64,000 nucleotides of DNA. Origin: an uncultured Flavobacteriaceae bacterium. Lineage in GTDB: Bacteria; Bacteroidota; Bacteroidia; Flavobacteriales; Flavobacteriaceae. Position numbers and translations under genes: made by a program. This document shows positions 17,058 to 25,063 of this stretch, piece after piece. The notes under the pieces were generated by a model that was not told the DNA's origin, ran no database searches, and saw only the letters and a program-made list of their open reading frames with translations. The stretch lies in NCBI GenBank assembly GCA_947500435.1, contig CANMRV010000007.1:186001-250000 (forward strand), in the 5' to 3' direction. Each line of letters begins with the position of its first letter. The stretch's first letter is position 1.

Positions 17058-17064
17058 TGTAACA
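17058..17064 (+). promoter_or_regulatory. TGTAACA box upstream of first ECF gene
   Basis: TGTAACA 48 bp before the start codon. The same heptamer lies 55 bp before the second ECF gene (45620-45626). A shared -35-like element for ECF-type recognition is suspected. Confidence 0.35.
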
Positions 17065-17105
17065 ATCCGTAACTTCCCTCATCTCTATAACAAACCATTC
17101 ATTTT

Positions 17106-17666
17106 TTGAGCCACAAAAAAGAAAATACTGACGTTTTAGTTCAATTGTGTTTGCAAGGAAAACAAAGTGCACAATTGGAGATTTACAACCGCTATTACAA
17201 AGCCATGTACAATACATCGCTGCGGATTGTAAAAGACAGCGCAGAAGCTGAGGATGTGATGCAAGAATCGTTTTTAAACGCGTTTACGAAACTGCACACA
17301 TTTAAAGGAGAGGTAACTTTCGGGTCTTGGCTCAAGCGTATCGTGATAAACAACAGTATCTATCATTACAGAAAACAACGGAAGAAAAACGAAGTTGATC
17401 TGGATGATGTAATGTACAAGGTCGAAGATAATGACGGAGTTGTTTCAGATCACGATCATGCGATCACGGAATTGAAGGCTCAAAAAGTGATGGAGACCAT
17501 GAATCTGTTGAAAGACAATTACAGAGTTTCTTTGACCTTACATTTAATAGAAGGATACGATTATGAAGAAATAAGTAAAATAATGGATATCAGTTATGCC
17601 AACTGTAGAACAACTATCTCAAGGGCAAAGCAAAGTTTGAGGAACAAATTAACAATTGCATACTAA
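17106..17666 (+). CDS. ECF RNA polymerase sigma factor
   Basis: 186 residues beginning at TTG; a stop lies 18 bp upstream and the next ATG is inside region 2, so TTG is the only workable start. Region 2 is clear (YNTSLRIVKDSAEAEDVMQESFLNAFTKL, then FGSWLKRIVIN) and region 4 ends with EGYDYEEISKIMDISYANCRTTISRAKQSLR, a helix-turn-helix. No extra C-terminal domain. Overlaps by one base the gene for a membrane protein that is probably its anti-sigma factor. Likely controls itself and the two following envelope genes. Confidence 0.9.
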   Translation: MSHKKENTDVLVQLCLQGKQSAQLEIYNRYYKAMYNTSLRIVKDSAEAEDVMQESFLNAFTKLHTFKGEVTFGSWLKRIVINNSIYHYRKQRKKNEVDLDDVMYKVEDNDGVVSDHDHAITELKAQKVMETMNLLKDNYRVSLTLHLIEGYDYEEISKIMDISYANCRTTISRAKQSLRNKLTIAY

Positions 17667-18226
17667 TGGAAAAAGATAATATAGATAAGCTGTTTGATAA
17701 TCTCCAAGGTACTTTCGATACGGAAGAACCCAAAGGAGGGCATCAGCAAAGGTTCTTAGAAAAGTTACAAGCATCACAAGGTGTGGTATCGATTCAAAAG
17801 AAAAAGAACTGGTGGTGGAAGCCTTTATCAATAGCCGCATCGGTAGCCATACTTTTAGGAATAGGGTTTAGCATGTACAATACATCACCTACAGTAGATC
17901 AACAGGTTGCTGAAATTTCTCCAGAAGTATCACAGACACAATTTTACTTTGCCAGCCTTATTGAAGAGCAAGTAAAACAACTGGAAAGTGAAAGTACTCC
18001 AGAGACCAAAAAAATGATTGATGACACTATGATTCAATTAAATAGGTTAGACGCCAATTATAAAGTACTGGAGCAAGACCTTTTGAATGGCGGAAACAGC
18101 AAATTGATATTAAGTGCCATGATAACCAACTTTCAAACACGAATAGATCTTTTACAAGACGTACTCGATCAAGTAGAGAATATTAAAAACTTAAAAAAAT
18201 ACAATGATGAAAACTATACTATTTAA
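17666..18226 (+). CDS. Probable anti-sigma factor, single-pass membrane protein
   Basis: 186 residues: cytoplasmic segment of about 50 residues containing GHQQRFLEKL, a basic-tryptophan stop (KKKNWWWK) and one membrane helix (about 52-70, PLSIAASVAILLGIGFSMY), then an extracytoplasmic helical region rich in Glu/Gln/Leu. There is no cysteine and therefore no zinc-type anti-sigma motif, so the assignment rests on position (TAATG overlap with the sigma gene) and topology. Its 3' end overlaps the next gene by 23 bp. Confidence 0.65.
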   Translation: MEKDNIDKLFDNLQGTFDTEEPKGGHQQRFLEKLQASQGVVSIQKKKNWWWKPLSIAASVAILLGIGFSMYNTSPTVDQQVAEISPEVSQTQFYFASLIEEQVKQLESESTPETKKMIDDTMIQLNRLDANYKVLEQDLLNGGNSKLILSAMITNFQTRIDLLQDVLDQVENIKNLKKYNDENYTI

Positions 18227-19298
18227 ATTTCCCCTAATAGCACTTTTGGTACTTCCGATGCTGCTTTCGGCAGGTGAGGGAAAACCAAAAGGTAAATACA
18301 CCAAAGAAAAGACCATTAAAAAGGAGTTTGATGTCAACTCCGATGCACTCTTAAAAGTAAGCAATAGCTACGGTAATTTGAATCTCACTTCTTGGGATGA
18401 AAACAGAATTGTTATTGAAGTGCACATTAAAACTAATGGTAACAATGAGGAAAAAGTCCAGAAAAAATTGGATGGAATTTCTGTCGATTTTGAAGCAAGC
18501 AGCAGTGTGGTTTCTGCAAGAACTATTTTCAATGACAACAAAAGCAGTTGGGGTTGGAACTGGGGAAAGAATAACAATGTAAATATGCAGATTAATTACA
18601 CCATCAAGCTTCCTATAAAAAATAGTGTAAACTTGAATAATGACTACGGAAGCATTGTTTTAGACCGAGTAGATGGGCATGCAAAAATCAACTGTGATTA
18701 TGGCCGATTGGAGATTGGCGAACTTCGTGGGAGGAACAATCAATTGAATTTCGATTATACATCAAAATCTACCATTGATTTTATGGAAAGTGGAACTATA
18801 AATGCAGATTACTCAGGATTTACTATTGGAAAAGCAGGGGACTTAATCATCAAAGCAGATTACACCAACTCTACGGTAGAAAAAATGGGCAATCTGGACT
18901 ATAACACCGACTATGGGAAAATCGAGATTGGGGAGGCTGGAAACGTTCAAGGTACTGGAGATTATATAACAGTTAAGTTAGGAACCATACACGGTAATGT
19001 AGACGTAACGGCTGATTATGGTTCGGTCAAGATTGCGAAAATGGCATCAGATGCAGGAAACATTCAAATACGAAGCGATTATACTGGTATAAAAGTAGGA
19101 TATGACCCTGGCTACCATTTCAATTTTGAAATCAAAACCTCGTATGCAGGCGTTAGTGGAAAAGATGATTTTGAAATGAGCATCAGCGAAGTAAAAAACA
19201 CAAGTAAGTATTATAAGGGCCACTATGGGTCTTCTAATAGCGGAAACTCTGTAAATATTTCAAGTGATTACGGAGGGATAACATTTTATAGAAATTAA
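18204..19298 (+). CDS. DUF4097 family beta-repeat protein
   Basis: 364 residues with a signal peptide (about 1-22). After the N-terminal domain a short repeat built around Asp-Tyr recurs at least ten times from about residue 145 (NNDYGSIVL, NCDYGRLEI, NFDYTSKST, NADYSGFTI, KADYTNSTV, NTDYGKIEI, TADYGSVKI, RSDYTGIKV, SSDYGGITF), each about 16-20 residues, as expected for rungs of a beta-solenoid. DUF4097 is described as a putative adhesin. Exported; probably in the periplasm or at the surface. In the ECF operon. Confidence 0.8.
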   Translation: MMKTILFKFPLIALLVLPMLLSAGEGKPKGKYTKEKTIKKEFDVNSDALLKVSNSYGNLNLTSWDENRIVIEVHIKTNGNNEEKVQKKLDGISVDFEASSSVVSARTIFNDNKSSWGWNWGKNNNVNMQINYTIKLPIKNSVNLNNDYGSIVLDRVDGHAKINCDYGRLEIGELRGRNNQLNFDYTSKSTIDFMESGTINADYSGFTIGKAGDLIIKADYTNSTVEKMGNLDYNTDYGKIEIGEAGNVQGTGDYITVKLGTIHGNVDVTADYGSVKIAKMASDAGNIQIRSDYTGIKVGYDPGYHFNFEIKTSYAGVSGKDDFEMSISEVKNTSKYYKGHYGSSNSGNSVNISSDYGGITFYRN

Positions 19299-19345
19299 TT
19301 CATTAATCAACCCATCCGTTAAAAGCGGAAATTAAAAACACAATC

Positions 19346-20071
19346 ATGAAAAAATTATTGAGCCTTAGTTTAGTACTATTATTTACAGCATCATGCACAG
19401 CGCAATGGGGTAAAAAAGTTAAAGGAAATGGAAACGTAACCACTATCGAACGTAGTGTTGGTGAATATGACGCCGTAGGACTATCAGGTTGGTTCGACCT
19501 TGACCTTGTTGCAGGAAAAGAAGGAGAAATCAAATTGGAAGGTGAATCCAATCTTTTAGAATACATCAAGACCGAAGTAAAAAATGGAAAGCTATCGATT
19601 AAAGTAGAAAAAGGATACAACCTAAAACCTTCTTCTTGGGATGATGGCATCAGAATTACAGTACCTGTTGAGAGTATCAACTCAGTTGCACTTTCAGGTT
19701 CAGGAGATATTGTCGGTAAAACAACAATCAAAACTGATAATTTTAAAACCGCCATGTCAGGTTCAGGAGATATTACCTTAGATGTTGAGGCAAGTTCAAT
19801 TGATGCCTCAATGTCCGGTTCGGGTGACATCACCTTAAATGGAAGTACTCGCGATTTCGAAGCTACTATATCGGGAAGCGGTGATATTAAAGCCTATGGC
19901 CTAGAAGCCGACAATGTAGATGCAACGGTATCAGGTTCTGCAGATATAAAAGTAACAGCAAATAAAATGCTAAAAGCACGAGTTTCAGGATCTGGTGACA
20001 TTAGCTACCGTGGAAATCCTGATAAAGTAGATACAAAAGCTTCTGGCTCAGGAGACATTTCAAAAGGATAG
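19346..20071 (+). CDS. Head-GIN domain lipoprotein
   Basis: 241 residues. A lipobox at FTASC (Cys17) predicts a lipid anchor. The domain called head-GIN (DUF2807) spans most of the rest: seven SGSGDI-type motifs begin at residues 117, 138, 157, 176, 196, 214 and 233, spaced 18-21 residues, with one variant (SGSADI). The pattern implies a right-handed beta-helix whose turns stack Ser-Gly-Ser-Gly-Asp. Follows the DUF4097 gene by 47 bp and is ended by a strong terminator. Role unknown, presumed envelope or adhesion. Confidence 0.85.
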   Translation: MKKLLSLSLVLLFTASCTAQWGKKVKGNGNVTTIERSVGEYDAVGLSGWFDLDLVAGKEGEIKLEGESNLLEYIKTEVKNGKLSIKVEKGYNLKPSSWDDGIRITVPVESINSVALSGSGDIVGKTTIKTDNFKTAMSGSGDITLDVEASSIDASMSGSGDITLNGSTRDFEATISGSGDIKAYGLEADNVDATVSGSADIKVTANKMLKARVSGSGDISYRGNPDKVDTKASGSGDISKG

Positions 20072-20114
20072 GGGTTTATTCATCAAGGAAGAAAACCCCC
20101 GCTAATCAAAAACC

Positions 20115-20142
20115 AAAGCCTCTGCTAAGCAGAGGCTTTTTA
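20115..20142 (+). terminator. Terminator at the end of the ECF operon
   Basis: AAAGCCTCTGC / GCAGAGGCTTT, perfect 11-bp arms with loop TAA and a T-run. Preceded by A residues, so it can also serve the convergent T9SS gene. Confidence 0.88.
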
Positions 20143-20162
20143 AGTTCCTAAATTGCTAAATA

Positions 20163-23100
20163 TTACCGAACAAGGAGTTTTTTTCTTTCTGACCACTGTC
20201 CTGACGTGGCTTCCACAAAGTAAACCCCTGAAGGTAATCCTCGGATATCCAATATTTCCTCGGTCTTTCCAATAATATGAAGTAACCGCTGCCCTGCGTT
20301 ATTATACACCGCATAGGTTACCTGTGAGTTTATATCAATATGCCCAACGGAAACCCATGCTTCGCTTCTTGCCGGATTCGGGCTAATTGTCATACCTGGT
20401 ATCGTCTCACTTTTCGATGGAAACAGTCCAGCCCTCAAAGGTGTACCTTCTACGAAGGTCTCGAAGACATTGCAAGGGATTAGCTGCGCCGGTATATCAT
20501 CATTACCATCACTGGGCCTTCTCCAACCTACCGCTAGGTAATCGGATCCAGTAAGTTCATTCATTAGAGCCTCAATGTAATAGTTCTCCCCGGCTACAAG
20601 GTCTATGCCCACTGACTTTTGTGTGGGGTACTTGTTCCATTGATTCCAGCTCGACCACCGGTCGTGATAAGCCATTCTTACCAAGTTGGTGCTGCTATCG
20701 TCGGTACTCAGATTGAGCTCGACATTGTCATCTCCAGTAATCCAGAAATAATAGGTGCCTGTTTCAGGTGCCTTCAAGAGCCCTTTGACCCGTACCCCGT
20801 AGTTGTCCCCTGTATTGTATGGTATCACGAAGGATTCAAGCGAAGTGGTCGCACTTGGCGCATTTGGAAAATTAGCGCTGTTCTTCAGCTGTGCAATCGA
20901 GAACCCGGGTACATTGGCATAGGTTTCCATTACGATACGGTTTGAACAGCCATTGTTGCCGCTATCAATCACTTCAATGCCAGACGATGAGGTAAAACCT
21001 CCGTCAACGGTCTGGGCTGTAATGGTAGCGGTTCCTTCCGAAATGGCATTAACGCTGCCACTGTTACTGACCGTTGCCACAGCACTATTGCTTGAGGACC
21101 AAGTTATTGCGGTATTGGTTGCATTTGAAGGAACAACGTTAGCATTCAAAGTGCTTGTTTCACCAGTCTGCATTAACAAGGTAGAAGGTGATACAGTTAC
21201 ACCAGTCACACTAACAAGCGGAGGTGCTGTAAATGGGGCGAAGACATCGCAAGGAATAAGCTCATCGGGTTCATTATCATTACCGTCGCTGGGTCTTCTC
21301 CATCCGACTGATAGGTAATCAGAACTACTAAGTTCATTCATTAGTGCTTCAATATAATAGTACTGTCCTGCCACCAGGTTAATCCCCTCTGACTTTTGTG
21401 TCGGATACTTATTCCATTGGTTCCAATTTGACCAGCCCTCATGGTAAGCCACTCTTGTCATATTAGCACTATTTTGATCGGTACTCAAGTTGAGTTCTAC
21501 ATTGTCATCCCCGGTAACCCAGAAATAATAAATGCCAGTCTCAGGAGCCTTCAACAGACCTTTAACTCGAACCCCGTAGTTATCTCCTACGTTATACGGT
21601 ATTACCATTTCATCCAGTTCAGAAGTACTGCTAGGGGAGTTTGGATAATTCGAGTTGTTCTTTAGTTGTGTAATAGAAAACCCTGGAACATTATCGTATA
21701 TCTCCATAATAATGCGACCAGCACAAGGGTCTTCTGGTGCTTGTGTAATATTAATGGTTGACTGATCCGTAAAATCACCATCATTGGTAGTAACGGTAAT
21801 AATGACGGTACCATCGGCAAGGGCCGTTACCAAACCGTTGGAATCGACAGTCGCGATGTTCTGATCACTCGATGACCAAATCATTCCTGTATCGCTCGCA
21901 TTCGAAGGGCTAATTGTTGCTGTTAATTGTAGCGTAGCACCTTCTACAATTGTTGCAGAATCTGGGGAAAGGCTAACACCTGTCACATCAATGACTGAAG
22001 GTCCATTGAAATTATCAAAGGCTGTACACGGGATAACTTGAAAAGGTACCGTTCCGTTACCATTACTGGGCTTTCTCCAACCAACAGATAAATTATCTCC
22101 ACCTCCCCTTTCATTCATCAACGCTTCGATATAGTAGTTCTGACCAGCAATTAATTCAATGGCAGCGGACTTCTGTGTAGGGTATTTATTCCACTCTCCG
22201 TCTAAAGACCAATCTTCGTGATAGGCGATTCTTGTTTTATTACCTTCGTTTGAATCAGTACTTAAACTTAGTTCAACATTATCGTCCCCAGTAATCCAAA
22301 AATAATACGTCCCGTTCTCTGGTGCCTTTAACAATCCTTTCACTCGTACCCCGTAGTCATCACCTACATTGATGGGAATACGAAATTCGTTCAGTTCATT
22401 TACCGCACTTGGCGCATTTGGGAAATTTATATTATTTTTTAATTCAGTAATTGTTGTCCCTGGCACATTACTAAAGGTCTCCATTATAATTTTATCGGTA
22501 CATGGTTCAGGGTTGAGCTGAGTAATCCAATCATCAATTAATTGTACCGCATTAGCATCTATTTTATTTTTTCCTATTGGAGGCATTTTGATTGAAGCAT
22601 CCACACTATTCATACGATGGTATAAAATGGAGGTGGCTGAATTGCCCGCATCAACAATTCTCTCGTTTGGTATGCCCAAAGGCAAATACGGATTAGCAGT
22701 TAAAAGACCCGTTTGTATAATGTCAAGGTTGAGTCTCATATCGAAATCTCCTCGATTTCCGGTACCTGGTCTATGACAATAGGCACAATTCAAATCTAAA
22801 TAAGATCTCGCTTTATCATCTAAACTCGCATTTGCATCATTTAAAGATTTCGAAGTCAAAATAGTATTGGTATCAGCATCGGTAACAGTTTGATCTAGTA
22901 TACCTAAATGACTAAGGGTTACAAGTTGATTACCTGTTCTTCCAGTTTCAGTATAGGTAAAATCCTTATTCAAATATCTAGCCCTTGTGCCCAGAGTTCC
23001 ACCGGTTGTTGGGTTGTGGCAGGTAACACAGTCTATAGTGCTTGGGTAACTCCAAGTTTGACTGACCGTACTTCCATTAGCTTGGGTAACATTTATGGAT

Positions 23101-24860
23101 TCATCTAATCCACTGGTAAGTAATTCTGCATCCGTTTGTTGATTATTCCATTTGTAGGTGACAAAATAAAAATTGCCGTCATTCGCTTTAATTGAGAACC
23201 TAGTTTCCAATCGTTTGGTTACTGATGGATTATTCTCATCAATTGGCAATTCAAAATGCTTGACCAATACAGTCCCAACAGGAAAATTCCAATCATCTAT
23301 ATCAGAATATGTGATTTTTTCGGCTGCTGTGTTATGGCTTCCATCGTTAGGGATTGCCATCCATCGCTTCTTTATAGCACCGTCAGACCAAAATGACTCT
23401 ACTAAATCGTAAGGTATTAAACCGTCAGCAGGAGTTAGATTTATGAGATCTGTAAAAGCCCCTGTTTCAGATAGCAGCTGGGGTGTGTTTCCAAAACCAG
23501 TATTCTTTGAAGTTATTTTAAAAAGTGATGACGTGCCTTGTTTTAGAATGTAGAGCTCTCCCTGATTGTCTTCACCAAATGAAATTATATTTGTAGAAGT
23601 AAAATTGCCATATTGTTCATACTGTCCAGTATTTATATCGACGGTAAAGATTTCTTCACCATTACCATAATCAGCGCAAATGTACTTTCCACGTAGCTCA
23701 GGAACTTCATTCCCACGATACACATACCCGCCAATTACTGCATTCGCCTCCGAACGGGGGAAAGCTAGTAGTGGTTGTTCATGTGGCATGTTGTTGTACA
23801 GATTTTGAACACAAAACGTACTTTGATAGAAGCCTTCGAAAAGGGGCCAGCCATAATTTCTGCCCTTTTTAATTATATTAATTTCTTCATGTCGACCACC
23901 TCCGATTTCGCCTACGTATAAAGTTCCGGTTTCTCGATCTTTTGTCATCCTGTGAGGATTTCGGTGCCCCATACTATAGTACTCTTCAAAATTTGCACCT
24001 GTCGGACTTAAAAAGGGATTGTCATTTGGAATCCAGTAGCCATTTCCTGTTAATTCATCTGAAAACCCATGGTCATCTGGCATTGTTCGAATTGGTGGAT
24101 GACTTTTAGTATTATCTTGATCCACATCTAAGCGCAAAACACCACCATCAAGATTGTTTACTATGTCTTGAGCTTTCTTAAAGGCAGTTTGATCTCCTGT
24201 TGTGAGGTATAAAAAACCATCATCTCCAAACAAAAGTCCACCACCTCTATGGGTTGTTCCATACATACGCAGTTTTAGCATTATTTGCTCAGATGATTCT
24301 TGAACGCTAAGCGTAGTAGGGTTCGCCTCATATCTCGCCAGAATCAAAAAATTACCCCAGTATTCTTCGCTATTGCAGCTTTGTGTAGTATAACTGTTCG
24401 GAAAATCGTTGCTATTCGCATCTTCTGTAGTATACCAGGTATATAAATAGTTTTTCCCCGCAATTCCAAACTGTGGGTGTAATGCCAAACCTAAAAAACC
24501 ACCATCCCAGACAACTCCAACCTTATCTGATAAATCTATCATTAAGTTTTTGGTAGAGACATTAGGGTTCTTATCAAATGAAAATATTCTACCATCACGC
24601 TGTCCTACAATAATTTTATCGCCGCTAGGCACCTCATTAAAAGTCAAAGGTGAATTAAAAGTAAGGTTTGGAAAAACCGGTTCATAGGGCAAACCTTGTG
24701 GAAGAATTCCAGGAAAGTTGCCATTTAAGTAACTTCCCATAGGTTCAGGATTATCCAATCCGGAGCCGGCGAAGTAATATGGTATTGAGCTTACAAAAAG
24801 AAGTGATGAGAAAAGTAGGAGGTATTTTTTTGGTTTTCCGAAAAGTAATTTTGTTTTCAT
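20163..24860 (-). CDS. T9SS-secreted sugar dehydrogenase / di-heme / triple PA14 protein
   Basis: 1565 residues. Order: signal peptide (about 1-32); glucose/sorbosone dehydrogenase beta-propeller (about 60-450, with GFLGLALHPQ and YSMGHRNPHRM); a segment like SO2930-type cytochromes (about 465-785) with two c-type heme sites, CVTCH at 611 and CAYCH at 692, and a downstream KMPP; then PA14 (787-945), Ig-like Big_2 (957-1038), PA14 (1046-1204), Big_2 (1216-1298), PA14 (1305-1463); finally a T9SS type A sorting domain (about 1488-1565, ISPNPARSEAWVSV to KLLVR). Hemes would be attached in the periplasm before export across the outer membrane. PQQ-dependent oxidation of a sugar bound through the PA14 domains is the likely role. 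Confidence 0.9.
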   Translation of the reverse strand: MKTKLLFGKPKKYLLLFSSLLFVSSIPYYFAGSGLDNPEPMGSYLNGNFPGILPQGLPYEPVFPNLTFNSPLTFNEVPSGDKIIVGQRDGRIFSFDKNPNVSTKNLMIDLSDKVGVVWDGGFLGLALHPQFGIAGKNYLYTWYTTEDANSNDFPNSYTTQSCNSEEYWGNFLILARYEANPTTLSVQESSEQIMLKLRMYGTTHRGGGLLFGDDGFLYLTTGDQTAFKKAQDIVNNLDGGVLRLDVDQDNTKSHPPIRTMPDDHGFSDELTGNGYWIPNDNPFLSPTGANFEEYYSMGHRNPHRMTKDRETGTLYVGEIGGGRHEEINIIKKGRNYGWPLFEGFYQSTFCVQNLYNNMPHEQPLLAFPRSEANAVIGGYVYRGNEVPELRGKYICADYGNGEEIFTVDINTGQYEQYGNFTSTNIISFGEDNQGELYILKQGTSSLFKITSKNTGFGNTPQLLSETGAFTDLINLTPADGLIPYDLVESFWSDGAIKKRWMAIPNDGSHNTAAEKITYSDIDDWNFPVGTVLVKHFELPIDENNPSVTKRLETRFSIKANDGNFYFVTYKWNNQQTDAELLTSGLDESINVTQANGSTVSQTWSYPSTIDCVTCHNPTTGGTLGTRARYLNKDFTYTETGRTGNQLVTLSHLGILDQTVTDADTNTILTSKSLNDANASLDDKARSYLDLNCAYCHRPGTGNRGDFDMRLNLDIIQTGLLTANPYLPLGIPNERIVDAGNSATSILYHRMNSVDASIKMPPIGKNKIDANAVQLIDDWITQLNPEPCTDKIIMETFSNVPGTTITELKNNINFPNAPSAVNELNEFRIPINVGDDYGVRVKGLLKAPENGTYYFWITGDDNVELSLSTDSNEGNKTRIAYHEDWSLDGEWNKYPTQKSAAIELIAGQNYYIEALMNERGGGDNLSVGWRKPSNGNGTVPFQVIPCTAFDNFNGPSVIDVTGVSLSPDSATIVEGATLQLTATISPSNASDTGMIWSSSDQNIATVDSNGLVTALADGTVIITVTTNDGDFTDQSTINITQAPEDPCAGRIIMEIYDNVPGFSITQLKNNSNYPNSPSSTSELDEMVIPYNVGDNYGVRVKGLLKAPETGIYYFWVTGDDNVELNLSTDQNSANMTRVAYHEGWSNWNQWNKYPTQKSEGINLVAGQYYYIEALMNELSSSDYLSVGWRRPSDGNDNEPDELIPCDVFAPFTAPPLVSVTGVTVSPSTLLMQTGETSTLNANVVPSNATNTAITWSSSNSAVATVSNSGSVNAISEGTATITAQTVDGGFTSSSGIEVIDSGNNGCSNRIVMETYANVPGFSIAQLKNSANFPNAPSATTSLESFVIPYNTGDNYGVRVKGLLKAPETGTYYFWITGDDNVELNLSTDDSSTNLVRMAYHDRWSSWNQWNKYPTQKSVGIDLVAGENYYIEALMNELTGSDYLAVGWRRPSDGNDDIPAQLIPCNVFETFVEGTPLRAGLFPSKSETIPGMTISPNPARSEAWVSVGHIDINSQVTYAVYNNAGQRLLHIIGKTEEILDIRGLPSGVYFVEATSGQWSERKKLLVR
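20472..20948 (-). repeat. PA14 module 3 of the 777-bp repeat
   Basis: Codes for residues 1305-1463, from GCSNRIVMETYANVPGFSI to LIPC. The first cysteine of the three modules is spaced exactly 259 residues (777 bp) apart and the closing cysteine lies 158 residues after it in each, so the PA14-Big_2 unit was duplicated without later indels. Confidence 0.85.
21249..21725 (-). repeat. PA14 module 2 of the 777-bp repeat
   Basis: Residues 1046-1204. It is closest to module 3 (shared runs such as GDNYGVRVKGLLKAPETG and YLSVGWRRPSDGND against YLAVGWRRPSDGND), which suggests that this pair is the younger duplication. Confidence 0.85.
22026..22502 (-). repeat. PA14 module 1 of the 777-bp repeat
   Basis: Residues 787-945, directly after the heme region. 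More diverged from modules 2 and 3 (GDDYGVRVKGLLKAPENG, NLSVGWRKPSNGNG), which suggests it is the oldest copy. Confidence 0.85.
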
Positions 24861-24866
24861 TTAGGC

Positions 24867-24884
24867 TTGGTATGGTTATACCAA
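24867..24884. promoter_or_regulatory. Operator-like dyad upstream of the T9SS gene
   Basis: TTGGTAT-GGTT-ATACCAA, 7-bp perfect arms, 7 bp before the start codon on the minus strand. Its position within the leader suits a regulator site or a 5' hairpin. Confidence 0.4.
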
Positions 24885-25063
24885 CAAAGGAATAGGATTC
24901 GCTCTTATTTTATGGGGGCTAATCGATGAAATACATCTTAATTCGTTGAACCACGGTAAGCTAAAAAATTAAAATATTCCCAATATGAAGTTGGATATTT
25001 TGAAGAAGGTCATTTAAGACCTAAAGAATAGGTTTTGAGATATTTAGGGTAACTCAAAAAACT

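Noticed and set aside
19303..19833. 176-codon frame opposite the head-GIN gene
   Set aside because: It is the antisense reading of the SGSGDI repeats; repetitive coding sequence often leaves such long shadow frames.
20953..21318. 121-codon plus-strand frame inside the T9SS gene
   Set aside because: Antisense to the Ig-like and PA14 repeats, without start signal or family resemblance.
24861..25063. Small gene between the T9SS gene and the transporter
   Set aside because: No open frame of useful length; only the TTGGTAT dyad is notable.
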